Shown here: positions 45,667 to 54,275 of the stretch, piece after piece | Numbering within the stretch: the stretch's first letter is position 1 | Layout: each line of letters starts with the position of its first letter | From: JBBQWT01 sp038210375 | GTDB lineage: Bacteria > Acidobacteriota > Terriglobia > Terriglobales > Acidobacteriaceae | NCBI GenBank assembly: GCA_038210375.1 | Contig: JBBQWT010000003.1 | Location: forward strand, 124,001-188,000 | DNA length: 64,000 bases | Direction: 5' to 3' | Translations under genes and position numbers: made by a program | Notes under the pieces: model-generated | Told to the model about the DNA's origin: nothing | Database searches by the model: none | Seen by the model: only the letters and a program-made list of their open reading frames with translations

Positions 45667-46503
45667 TTGACTAACCAGCGCATTGTCACATTAACCACCG
45701 ATTTTGGTTTGAACGACCACTACGTCGGAGCGATGAAGGGCGTGATCCTTAACATCAACCCTTCCGCCGTGATCATCGACATCTGCAATGCGGTGCGGTC
45801 TTTTGATCTTCTGGATGGCGGCCTGGTAATTGCCCAGGGGTCGCGCTATTTCCCCCCTAACACCATTCATCTGGTGGTGGTTGACCCCGGGGTAGGCAGC
45901 GCGCGGCGGCCTTTGCTGGTCACCACCGAGCGCCATTTTTTTCTGGCGCCGGACAATGGCATTCTTTCACTGGTTTACGAGAATGAAGAGCGGCTTTCGG
46001 TTCGGCATATCACCGCGGACCACTATTTCTTACAGCCGGTCAGCCATACCTTCCATGGCCGTGACATTTTTGCCGCGGTCGCGGGATGGCTCAGCAAGGG
46101 CATGGAGGCCGCCAAGTTCGGCGAAGAGGTCACCGACTTCGTCCGTTACTCCTCGCCGAAGCCCAAAGCCCTGAACGACAAGCTGATGAAAGGCGTGGTC
46201 CTGAAGACTGACAAGTTCGGCAACATGATCACCAATTTCACTCCGCACGATATTCCCCAGATTTTCCAGGCCAACCCGCCAGCATTTAGAATCCTGGTCG
46301 GAAAGGGCGAGGCCCGGACCATACGCAACGCTTACTCGCAAGGCATGCCGGGAGAGATATTCGGCGTCCTGGGCAGCATGGGATATTTAGAACTGGCGGC
46401 AAACCGCGCTTCGGCGGCCCAACTGACCGAGGCCGATAAGGGCAGCGATGTGGGCATCCTGCTGGGCGACGACGCCGCCGGGCCGGTCCCAAGCGAAAGC
46501 TGA
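45667..46503 (+). CDS. SAM hydroxide adenosyltransferase / S-adenosyl-L-methionine hydrolase (DUF62)
   Basis: 278 residues from TTG with AGGAG about eight bases upstream. Family signatures in order: LTTDFG (about 9-14), VVVDPGVGSARRP (about 75), HGRDIFA (about 132) and KFGNMITN (about 187). The enzyme splits SAM with water to adenosine and methionine; related enzymes are the chlorinase and fluorinase, from which this differs in lacking their halide-loop context. Probably co-transcribed with fabI (64-base gap). Confidence 0.9.
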   Translation: MTNQRIVTLTTDFGLNDHYVGAMKGVILNINPSAVIIDICNAVRSFDLLDGGLVIAQGSRYFPPNTIHLVVVDPGVGSARRPLLVTTERHFFLAPDNGILSLVYENEERLSVRHITADHYFLQPVSHTFHGRDIFAAVAGWLSKGMEAAKFGEEVTDFVRYSSPKPKALNDKLMKGVVLKTDKFGNMITNFTPHDIPQIFQANPPAFRILVGKGEARTIRNAYSQGMPGEIFGVLGSMGYLELAANRASAAQLTEADKGSDVGILLGDDAAGPVPSES

Positions 46504-46567
46504 TCGCGCCGCCTGCGGCCTTCGCCTGCTGAAACACTTCCCTGAGATTTTGAAAGGACCTTCCATC

Positions 46568-47332
46568 ATGACCACCACGGACCGCACCGCCATCGTCTTC
46601 GGAGTCGCCAACAAGCGCAGCATCGCCTGGGCCATCGCGCAAGGCTTGCACGCCGCGGGATACCGCCTGCTCATCACTTACCAGAGCGAACGCCTCGAAG
46701 AAGAAGCCCGCCACCTGATCGCGGCCCTCCCGGGAGCGGAAGCCTACCGGTGTGACGTTACCAATGATGAAGAGATCAAGCGGCTGTTCACCGAAATCCA
46801 GGAGAAGCACGGCACGCTGCATACCCTGGTGCACAGCGTGGCGTTCGCCCCCGCGGAAGAGCTGAAAAACGATTTCGTGCAGACCACGCGCGAAGGGTTC
46901 CGCATGGCCCACGACATCAGCGTCTATTCGCTGATCGCGGTCTCGCGGGCCGCACTGCCCTTGATGGCGGACGGCGGCAGCATCATCACCCTGACTTACT
47001 TTGGCTCGGAAAAGGTGGTTCCCAACTACAACGTAATGGGCGTCGCCAAGGCGGCGCTGGAAGCCACGGTCCGCTATCTTGCCTTTGATTTGGGAAAAAA
47101 TCGGATTCGCGTCAACGCCATCTCCGCTGGCCCCATCAAGACCCTGGCCGCGAGGGGAATTTCCGGCCTCGGCGACATGCTCAAAGCGCATGCCGAGCGC
47201 GCCCCGCTCAAGCGCAACGTCGATCTCAAGGAAGTGGCCGACACCGCGGTGTTCCTCGCATCGGATGGCGGCAGCGGGGTCACCGGCGAAATTCTGCACG
47301 TGGATTGCGGCTATAACATCATGGGTTTCTAA
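46568..47332 (+). CDS. fabI: Enoyl-ACP reductase (NADH)
   Basis: 254 residues from ATG 46568 with GAAAGGA ahead; an upstream extension of the frame to 46448 is not protein-like. Short-chain dehydrogenase fold with the FabI cofactor motif GVANKRSIAWAIA (12-24) and the catalytic Tyr154-x6-Lys161 in PNYNVMGVAK. It reduces the trans-2-enoyl-ACP in the last step of each fatty-acid elongation cycle. Family members are the target of triclosan and isoniazid-type inhibitors. Convergent with tsaE (33-base gap). Confidence 0.95.
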   Translation: MTTTDRTAIVFGVANKRSIAWAIAQGLHAAGYRLLITYQSERLEEEARHLIAALPGAEAYRCDVTNDEEIKRLFTEIQEKHGTLHTLVHSVAFAPAEELKNDFVQTTREGFRMAHDISVYSLIAVSRAALPLMADGGSIITLTYFGSEKVVPNYNVMGVAKAALEATVRYLAFDLGKNRIRVNAISAGPIKTLAARGISGLGDMLKAHAERAPLKRNVDLKEVADTAVFLASDGGSGVTGEILHVDCGYNIMGF

Positions 47333-47365
47333 GACCGGCAGCCCTTGGGTTGGGGAGGAATCCCC

Positions 47366-47788
47366 TTACGGTTGCAAGGTGATGCGGCGCTCGTCGCCGC
47401 CCAGGTGCTCGATCAGGATTTCTACATCGCGCTCGGCGGCAAAGCGCGGAAATTTCTCTCCCCATTCCATGAGCAGGATGTGTTGCGGATCCATCAAATC
47501 GTCGAGGCCCAGGGTTTGCAGCTCGCGCGCCGTCTCCACGCGGTAGAGATCGATGTGGTAGATGCAACCTGCGGCGGCCGCATATTCGTGAATCAGGGTG
47601 AAGGTGGGGCTGGTGACTTCATCGGCCATACCCGCGCCCCAGGCTTCGATCATGCCCTTGGCCATCGTGGTCTTGCCCGCCCCCAGATTGCCGCGCAATA
47701 AAATAAGCTGCGGCGCAATGAGGGTGGCGGCGATCTCTCGTCCGGCGGCCACCGTCTCTTCTCCCGAATGGGTGAGGTATGTCTTCAT
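47366..47788 (-). CDS. tsaE: tRNA threonylcarbamoyladenosine biosynthesis protein TsaE
   Basis: 140 residues from ATG 47788 (the frame extends further but starts best here: MKTYLTHSGEETVAAG). P-loop GNLGAGKTT, then SPTFTLIHEY and HIDLYR, the TsaE (YjeE) signatures. ATPase that cycles the TsaB-TsaD complex making t6A at position 37 of ANN-decoding tRNAs. Usually an essential gene. Confidence 0.93.
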   Translation of the reverse strand: MKTYLTHSGEETVAAGREIAATLIAPQLILLRGNLGAGKTTMAKGMIEAWGAGMADEVTSPTFTLIHEYAAAAGCIYHIDLYRVETARELQTLGLDDLMDPQHILLMEWGEKFPRFAAERDVEILIEHLGGDERRITLQP

Positions 47789-47862
47789 GCTTCCATACTT
47801 CGCGCCAGACAGGGCAAAGTCGAACCCGGAATGGCCGCAGGCAGAATGCACCGCCAGGCCGC

Positions 47863-48849
47863 TCAGGCCACGGGCGCGTGCAGCAAATGCTGAATCTCAG
47901 GGCTATCGACATTTTTGGTGTCGATCAAAGTCACCCCGGTGTCCACCTTTTTCTCCACCGGCTTGCCCATGAGGTGATCGACCATGGTCTTCACGCTGAG
48001 TTCGCCCATGCGATACGGGTTTTGCACGACGATGGCCTGCATCTGCCCGTTGTGCATCGCGTCCACAAACGTGGGGCTGGAATCAAAGCCCACAAAAACC
48101 ACTTTGCCCGCGCGATGAATGTCCTGCAACGCCAGCAGCATGCCGGCGGTGGAGGATTCGTTGGGTGTGAATATCCCCTGCACCTCCTCGGCATAGCGGT
48201 TAAGCAGGTTCTCCGAAGTTCGCTTGGCGGTGTCGCGAGTGGCCCCGGCAAACTGATTGGAGGAGATCAATTCGATTCCGGGATAATCGGCCTTCAGCTT
48301 CTTGACGAACCCGCCTTCACGTTCCTCGGTGCTGGCCGAGCCTTCCTGGTAACGCAGCAGCAGGACCTTGCCCTTGCCGCTGAGCAGCTTGCCCATTGCA
48401 CCCGCCGCCAGCTCGCCGCCGCGGGTATTGTCGGTGGCGACAAAGCTGACGATGTCATTTGACTCCAGCGCCGAATCAAAAATCACGGTGGGAATCCCCG
48501 CCTGCCGGGCCTCTTCCACAGGACGAGCCAGCGCGCGGCTATCCAGCGGCGCCAGCAGGATGCCGTCGATGCCCTGGCTGAGAAAGCCTTCGACCGCCTG
48601 GATCTGCTGCTCGCGATCGTCCTCGCGCAACGGCCCCTTCCAGTTGATGGAAACCTCGATTCCCTGGGTGGCAAAATCCTGCGAAGCCTTAAGCGCCCCG
48701 GCATGTACCGACTTCCAGAACTCGTGAGTGGCGCCCTTGGGAATCATCGCCAGCTTGTAGCTCTTTTTTCTGGTGGAAGCGGTTTTGTTGCAACCTGCGG
48801 CAAGCAGGAGTGCGGCGCATAGTGACAATACGATCAGACTTTTTTTCAC
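47863..48849 (-). CDS. Sugar-type periplasmic-binding lipoprotein (ABC substrate-binding)
   Basis: 328 residues from GTG 48849 (GGAG eight bases upstream). Lipobox LLLAAGC gives a lipid-anchored Cys near residue 20. The rest is a Peripla_BP_4 ribose-binding-type fold (KLAMIPKGATHEFWKSVHAGALKA, ..QGIDGILLAPLDSRALARPV.., GFDSSPTFVDAMHNG). It would bind a sugar or autoinducer-like ligand in the periplasm. No permease or ATPase gene adjoins it, so it is an orphan: it may serve a distant transporter or a sensor. Confidence 0.87.
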   Translation of the reverse strand: MKKSLIVLSLCAALLLAAGCNKTASTRKKSYKLAMIPKGATHEFWKSVHAGALKASQDFATQGIEVSINWKGPLREDDREQQIQAVEGFLSQGIDGILLAPLDSRALARPVEEARQAGIPTVIFDSALESNDIVSFVATDNTRGGELAAGAMGKLLSGKGKVLLLRYQEGSASTEEREGGFVKKLKADYPGIELISSNQFAGATRDTAKRTSENLLNRYAEEVQGIFTPNESSTAGMLLALQDIHRAGKVVFVGFDSSPTFVDAMHNGQMQAIVVQNPYRMGELSVKTMVDHLMGKPVEKKVDTGVTLIDTKNVDSPEIQHLLHAPVA

Positions 48850-48906
48850 AGGCTCTCCAGGAAAAACTCTGCACGCCAATCCTACACAGGAACCGGGTAA
48901 GTGGGT

Positions 48907-49443
48907 TCAACCCAACTCCGCAAAGAGCTTCTCAACGGTCTTCATTAGCAAAAAAAGACGTTTGGGGGAATTGGGCAACGAAATAAAATTATAGTGTTGA
49001 TAGAAGTGCCTGGCACTTTCATTTTTTGCATCTACCACAATGAAAACCGAGGCAATCTGCTTACTTTGCCGCAGTGAGCGTGCGAGTACGTCTAACAACA
49101 TGAATTCTCCCAATTTCCTGCCGCTGAATTTTTGGTCGATGGCAAAGCGACCTAGCAAGGTCGCCGGTACCTGCGGATATTTGGGAAGAGAGCTGGCAAG
49201 GGCGGGAGGCATATCTTCCAGTTCCACGGAATATTGCGAGAGCGTATAGAAGCCGGCAATAAGCTTGCTATCCGGAGTCAACACGAAACAAACCGCCACT
49301 CGCTTTGAGGCATCCTGGCTCGCCTGGAGCCGAAGGTAGCGATCCAGGACGCTATCGCCGCAGGAGAACATCGCCCGGTCGTGGGATTTTGCCAAAGTTT
49401 CAACCACGAAACGGGACGACGACTTCGGCTCCATTCCAATCAT
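48907..49443 (-). CDS. TacT-type GNAT toxin
   Basis: 178 residues with the TacT/AtaT pattern: FSCGDSVLDRYLRLQASQDASKRVAVCFVL (GNAT helix-strand start typical of these toxins), ALASSLPKYPQVPATLLGRFAIDQKFSGRKLGEFML (acetyl-CoA loop), IVVDAKNESARHFYQHYNF. Family members acetylate the amino group of charged tRNAs and stop translation. Its ATG starts directly after the antitoxin stop (TAA-ATG), the usual antitoxin-toxin order. Confidence 0.85.
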   Translation of the reverse strand: MIGMEPKSSSRFVVETLAKSHDRAMFSCGDSVLDRYLRLQASQDASKRVAVCFVLTPDSKLIAGFYTLSQYSVELEDMPPALASSLPKYPQVPATLLGRFAIDQKFSGRKLGEFMLLDVLARSLRQSKQIASVFIVVDAKNESARHFYQHYNFISLPNSPKRLFLLMKTVEKLFAELG

Positions 49444-49734
49444 TTAAACCTTGAATCGCCCTCGATGTCGCATGGCAGCGGCTCGCAGTCTCTTGCCAGG
49501 CTCCGGAGGATTTAAGAGCGCCTCGACAAAAACGTGCCTGTCCCGTTCAGTCAAGGTCAAAACTTCTTCATCACGAATGGTGCGCAAGGCAGCGTCTTCG
49601 GCACTCAAAACAACGAAATCTGATACCGATGTGCCTTTTATTCTTGCCGCGCGTTCAATATGTTTTTTTTGCTCAGGAGTAAGTCGAGCCTCAAAACGCT
49701 CTTTTTTGGGTCCTTTTGTCGCAAATGTCGCCAT
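49444..49734 (-). CDS. TacA-type (DUF1778) antitoxin
   Basis: 96 residues: RFEARLTPEQKKHIERAARIKGTSVSDFVVLSAEDAA is the DUF1778 ribbon-helix-helix DNA-binding part; the C-terminal tail (LTERDRHVFVEALLNPPEPGKRLR) is the toxin-neutralising segment that masks the TacT active site. Expected to repress its own operon through the ribbon-helix-helix domain. Followed without gap by the toxin gene. Confidence 0.9.
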   Translation of the reverse strand: MATFATKGPKKERFEARLTPEQKKHIERAARIKGTSVSDFVVLSAEDAALRTIRDEEVLTLTERDRHVFVEALLNPPEPGKRLRAAAMRHRGRFKV

Positions 49735-49813
49735 AGGTCCTCGATTACAATTGTACGGAAGTTCAACGTACAGTTCAAATTCAGGAACGACCGCATCAAT
49801 ACCCTACACCTTC

Positions 49814-51811
49814 TCAGTTGGAGGGTTTCAACAGCACGCTGCTGCGCTCATCGGCATTGATCCCCGACATGAGCCTCTTGAGATCAGCCATGTGGTCCAT
49901 GGGTACCAGCACCTGGCGGATGGTGTAATCGCGGCTGTAGCGCAGCACTGATCCTTTCATCTCGGTCTTGCTGCTGTATTCGGCGAAGCCTACGTCGAGC
50001 TTCACCGGGCGCGGCAGCTCATCCACCGAGTAGCCCGGGGGCAACTCGATGTCGAAGACGTCGGATTGATGCGACGCGGCGCGAAATTCCACGGGGTATT
50101 TGCGGGGCTTGCTGCCTAGGTCTTCGCCCTTGGCGCCCATGACCCGAGGTCGCAGGATCAGCAGGTCTCCGGCGGTCTTGGCGTATTTTTGCGCGGAGAA
50201 ATTGTACTGAATGATCAGGTCTTTATCGAGCGCGGCAAGATTTTCGATGCTGCTTTTTTCCACGGTAAAGCCGCTTAGGCTGTGTTTCAGTTGTGAGTCG
50301 AGAAACTTTACAAGCTCGGTTCCATCTTTTTCCCCGCTGGAGAACACTTCCCGGCCGAATGAAGCGCCTTCGCCGGAACGCGCCTCGCGCACTTCACCCG
50401 AAAGCGTGCCATCCGGCTGCAGCTTCAATGTGGCGGTGCGCCGCAGCTCGTTGGCTTCGGGACGCAGCAATGGCAGGTGAATCAACTCTCCACCCTGCTC
50501 GCGCACCAGCAGTCCGTATGAATCCTGCAGGTGCACCGGTAATTGTCCCGCCTGGGTGTATGTGTCAGTGGGATCAAACAACAGGTACCGCCGGCCGTCT
50601 TTGGCTTTGACGACGCTTTGCAGCTTCCTGGCGTCGAGCGTCGCGGGAAGCTCGACCGCGGTAATCACATGATTGAAATACGAAGAAGGCGCATCGGGAT
50701 CGACCACTCCGCGTGAGGTGTGCACCAGCAGGTAAGACGCTTCAACTCCGGTCTCGTGCAGCATCGTATTCAGCAGGGTGGCTTTATCTTTGCAATCGCC
50801 GTAGCGGTTGCGAAAAACGCTGGCCGCGGGATGCGGCTGGTACCCGCCAATGCCGATCTCAATGGCCACGTAGCGGACGTCGCGCTGCACGAACGCGCCC
50901 AGCGACTCCACGATTTCCACCAGGCCTTTTTTGCCGGCGGTCAACTCGCGCGCCTTCTGGCTGATCTCCGGCGTGGTTTCGCGGCTGGCCCTCGTCAAGT
51001 TGTAATACCAGTGAGAAATTTCCGGCCACGACTTGAGTGAAGCCACCTGCGAGCTGCCGAAGTAGGCAACCGCCATGCGCCCCGCTACCGCGTTCCAGTG
51101 CTGCATGTTGGGCTCGACCTCGATGGGCGGTATGTCGCGCAACTGCCAGGTGAAGTGGTTGCCGCCGTCAGAAGTGGGCGCCGCCGCCTGGTAGTGGACC
51201 CAATAGCTCTTGTATTCCCAGCCCGGGGGAAGCTGCAGGCTATAGCGCGATTCCCTCACCGGGATATTTTCCTGAAAGTGCCAGTTGATGTCGAGCAGGT
51301 ACGGCCGTTCGCGGCGTTCATATTCAAAACCCACCACCGCTCCGGGCTCACCCCCGGGAACATGGATCAACTTCATGCGCTCGTCGCTGTAGAGCTCGCC
51401 GGAATACGGGCTGGTTTCGACGAAATCCTTGTCCTTCCACTCGGCTTCCTTGCCGTCGGTCCCGATGCTCCACGCGCGAATGTATTTAAGCTTGGCCTCG
51501 CTATCGAAAGTGGCGCCAAAATCGGCTTCGTCCCTGCCCTCTTTGCGCAGGATCTTTACCGCGCGCCGGTACACCACGATGGTCTCGCCATTTTCCTTCA
51601 CCGTGGAATCGTGCTGCTCCAGCAGGACCACCGCCTTGGTGTCAGGCGGGTAAGCGGGCAGCGGCGCGCGAGCGGCGGCGCGCAGCCACTCCGGCGCGCT
51701 GCCCGCCTGCAGCCACGGGGCGAATGCCGCCAGCAGCACCACAAAAGTGAATAACCGGCGTGGGTTAGTTGCTGGCCGCAGCCGAAGAATGCAGGATCGC
51801 AGGCTGATCAT
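49814..51811 (-). CDS. DUF3857 / transglutaminase-like exported protein, active-site residues present
   Basis: 665 residues. Signal peptide (to about 37), DUF3857 domain (about 55-250, DEADFGATFDSEAKLKYIRAWSI), then a transglutaminase-like domain with the triad Cys340 (YGDCKDKATLL), His381 (YFNHVIT) and Asp413 or 416 (LFDPTD), and a C-terminal beta domain. Family enzymes may cross-link or cleave peptides in the periplasm. Last of three tandem paralogues on the minus strand; its ATG lies 47 bases inside the previous gene with AGGTGA ahead of it, so translation is probably coupled. Confidence 0.88.
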   Translation of the reverse strand: MISLRSCILRLRPATNPRRLFTFVVLLAAFAPWLQAGSAPEWLRAAARAPLPAYPPDTKAVVLLEQHDSTVKENGETIVVYRRAVKILRKEGRDEADFGATFDSEAKLKYIRAWSIGTDGKEAEWKDKDFVETSPYSGELYSDERMKLIHVPGGEPGAVVGFEYERRERPYLLDINWHFQENIPVRESRYSLQLPPGWEYKSYWVHYQAAAPTSDGGNHFTWQLRDIPPIEVEPNMQHWNAVAGRMAVAYFGSSQVASLKSWPEISHWYYNLTRASRETTPEISQKARELTAGKKGLVEIVESLGAFVQRDVRYVAIEIGIGGYQPHPAASVFRNRYGDCKDKATLLNTMLHETGVEASYLLVHTSRGVVDPDAPSSYFNHVITAVELPATLDARKLQSVVKAKDGRRYLLFDPTDTYTQAGQLPVHLQDSYGLLVREQGGELIHLPLLRPEANELRRTATLKLQPDGTLSGEVREARSGEGASFGREVFSSGEKDGTELVKFLDSQLKHSLSGFTVEKSSIENLAALDKDLIIQYNFSAQKYAKTAGDLLILRPRVMGAKGEDLGSKPRKYPVEFRAASHQSDVFDIELPPGYSVDELPRPVKLDVGFAEYSSKTEMKGSVLRYSRDYTIRQVLVPMDHMADLKRLMSGINADERSSVLLKPSN

Positions 51812-53768
51812 CGCTGGTCTTCACCTTTTGAAAAAATGTTTTCAGTTGAGGGTAAAAATCCGCCGTAAAGGCGAATGCGGCCAGCGCCAGATCGCGCTCG
51901 AAAGAAACTATTGATCCCTTTTGCTGGAAGCTGGTTTTATATATTCCGAATGCGCTCTTGCCGTCTTCCGACACCAGGGTCTCGTTCTGTTCCTTGGGCA
52001 GAGTTTCTACCTGCAAGCCCGCCGGCAGCACGATCCTCACCTTATCCACGTCACGATAAGGATACTCCAGCAAAACCGAGTACATGCGTTTGGGCCGGGT
52101 AAATGCCTGGTGCGAGTTGACGTGGAAAAGCTGGGTGGGCAGTAACAGGCGCTGGCCGGCCGAAGAGGCCGCGGCCGGAATCACCACATCGAAATGCGCA
52201 ATCAGGAAGCCGCCAGACTCGGTCCATCCTTCGCTGGCGCCGGCCTTGATTTCGGCATTGGCCGGCAGCCACTCGCGCAGCTCTTTTTCCATCATCAGCT
52301 TTTGTCCGGCTTCGTCGGTTTGCGCGCCTTCGATGCGGTGCCATAAAGCTTCCTGTCCACTGAATCCGAGAGTGACCTTGCCTTTCAGGTTGCCTTCCGC
52401 ATCCATGGTGAAGTTGGCGAGACGCTGGGTGCCGGCCTGGTTATATTGCGGAATGGGGGATTGCGATAACTCGGTACTGCCGTCCGGCTTCTGGCGCACC
52501 CCCAGGGTGTCGGTGTAGCGCCAGCGCAAGAGTCCAAAGGGAGAAAAGCGAGTGCCCGGATCGAGAAACACTTCCTTGCCATCGATGGTGGCAATCACCA
52601 GCTCACCGCTCAACTGGTTCCAGTTGGGCAGGTTGGCGTCAAAGACCTTTTCATCGCGGGTACTGGCGCGCATCATGTAGGCGGGAATGTCCACGGCGCG
52701 CAGCATCCCGGCCAGGAGCCGGTTGATCTCGATGTGGTTGCCTTCGCCCAGTTTTAGCACGTCTTCTATGTTCTTGCTGGGTTTGGATTTGCCCGCCTGC
52801 TTGGCGGCCGCGGGATCAAATGTGAGGTTCTTGATCTGCTGGGCGCGGGCATAAAGTTTTTCCGCTTTTTTTTGCGGAGAGTCGCCCGCGCTGACCACCT
52901 TGGCGGCCTCGGCCGCGATCGCGGAATGATGGCCGATGAAATTATCCACCTCTTTCGACCAGTACTTTCCTTCCGTCTTCCAGTACTCACCGGCGCCCGC
53001 GTTGCGTGCCCAGTAGAACGAGACCCGCCACTTGAGTTGTTCTTCCGGAAGGGAAAAAGGCTCCGCCACAAACGCCGGGATATCGTTGACTTCAACCTGC
53101 AGGGCCTGGTGGTTATCGATCCACTGCGGCGCCATGTCCTTGCGCAACCCCATAGTCACCCAGTACACCGAGGGCAGCTCTTCACCTCGGCGATTGCGCA
53201 CGATGCCGGAAGCGAAGGGAATGAATTTGAATTTTGCGTGCTTTTGAAATAGGTCGTCCTGCACCGTCCAATAGGCGTCGTAAGCGATATCGTCGTACCA
53301 GTGCAGCTTGTACTGGTATTCGATGATGGATCCCGGCTGCACAGCCGGCAGCACAAACGCTTTCTGCATGATCTTGATGCCGCGGCCTTTGGCCACCACC
53401 TCGTCGAACGGCTTGCCTTCGTAATTGATGATCGAGCCATCGGGTTGAATGGTGCGCGCCTTGATGTCCACCAGCGAAAATTGGCGGTTGTCGTAAGGAA
53501 CTTTGACGCTGGCCAGCGCCTTGCCCTGCTCGGTAAGAATTTTCTCGCGGATGTAGGTAGAGCGGAATTGCTTGCCTTCATCGGTAACTTCTTCGCGATA
53601 GAGGATCACGGCATCAGCGCCCGGCTGCTGGGGCTCCGCGGTCATCTTCAGCTCCTGCGGAGAAAGCGGCAGCCACACCTGAAAGGCGCGGGCGCGGGAG
53701 AAAGAAATCAGCAGCAAAATTGACAGGACGAGAAAACGGGAACGGGTAAGAAAAAAAGATAATCGCAT
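51765..53768 (-). CDS. DUF3857 protein with degenerate transglutaminase domain (pseudoenzyme)
   Basis: 667 residues from ATG 53768 (GAGG six bases upstream; the frame is open to 53801). Same layout as its neighbours: signal peptide, DUF3857 domain, transglutaminase-like fold. At the Cys position it has His345 (GEGNHIEIN in place of GDCKDKA) and at the His position Leu (GELVIATIDG); the Asp remains in FLDPGT. It is unlikely to be a thiol enzyme. It may bind peptides or partner the active paralogue downstream. Confidence 0.85.
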   Translation of the reverse strand: MRLSFFLTRSRFLVLSILLLISFSRARAFQVWLPLSPQELKMTAEPQQPGADAVILYREEVTDEGKQFRSTYIREKILTEQGKALASVKVPYDNRQFSLVDIKARTIQPDGSIINYEGKPFDEVVAKGRGIKIMQKAFVLPAVQPGSIIEYQYKLHWYDDIAYDAYWTVQDDLFQKHAKFKFIPFASGIVRNRRGEELPSVYWVTMGLRKDMAPQWIDNHQALQVEVNDIPAFVAEPFSLPEEQLKWRVSFYWARNAGAGEYWKTEGKYWSKEVDNFIGHHSAIAAEAAKVVSAGDSPQKKAEKLYARAQQIKNLTFDPAAAKQAGKSKPSKNIEDVLKLGEGNHIEINRLLAGMLRAVDIPAYMMRASTRDEKVFDANLPNWNQLSGELVIATIDGKEVFLDPGTRFSPFGLLRWRYTDTLGVRQKPDGSTELSQSPIPQYNQAGTQRLANFTMDAEGNLKGKVTLGFSGQEALWHRIEGAQTDEAGQKLMMEKELREWLPANAEIKAGASEGWTESGGFLIAHFDVVIPAAASSAGQRLLLPTQLFHVNSHQAFTRPKRMYSVLLEYPYRDVDKVRIVLPAGLQVETLPKEQNETLVSEDGKSAFGIYKTSFQQKGSIVSFERDLALAAFAFTADFYPQLKTFFQKVKTSDDQPAILHSSAAASN

Positions 53769-53801
53769 GGCATGCCTCGAAGCCCGCAAAGTAAAGTACA
53801 C

Positions 53802-54275
53802 TGCACAACCGCAAAAGGGGTGAGATATAAGGTGGGATAGGGCCCAGAATCCCGTATTAAAGGGATTTATACCACAGAAAATAGAGTTCGCCGGGAAAAT
53901 GCCATTGCATCCCGGTTAACGAGAAGTGGGGGCTGGTCAGCCCATTTTTAAAAGTCTTAGCCCCAGGGAGAGCAGTACACCTCATATATGAATTGACTAA
54001 GGGTTCCTCGGCTTCGCTCGGAATCACAATTCATTTAAGACGCGCTCTCGGTACCGGGAGAAAGATAAACGTTTGGTCCGGGTAATAAAACTTTTTGTCT
54101 CGCGATCAGATGCAACGTGGGCAGATGGAATGCCAATGTTCTCGACTCGATTCGTCGGCTGCGCTCGAAATTACAACCCTTAAATGGCAGGCGGGCAAGG
54201 CTATTACATGCGTACCTCGATTTAGGAACTAGGAGATTGCTCCGCATTAACGCAATTACAAGACTTGCGCCCCAC
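53802..54275. other. Spacer between DUF3857 paralogues
   Basis: About 474 bases with no supported gene; the frame at 54117-54512 is an antisense shadow. It separates the first paralogue from the other two, so the upstream gene (54276-56303) may have its own transcript. Confidence 0.4.

Noticed and set aside
46286..47299. 337-residue minus-strand frame over fabI
   Set aside because: fabI has its complete catalytic pair and cofactor motif on the plus strand, so the antisense frame is chance.
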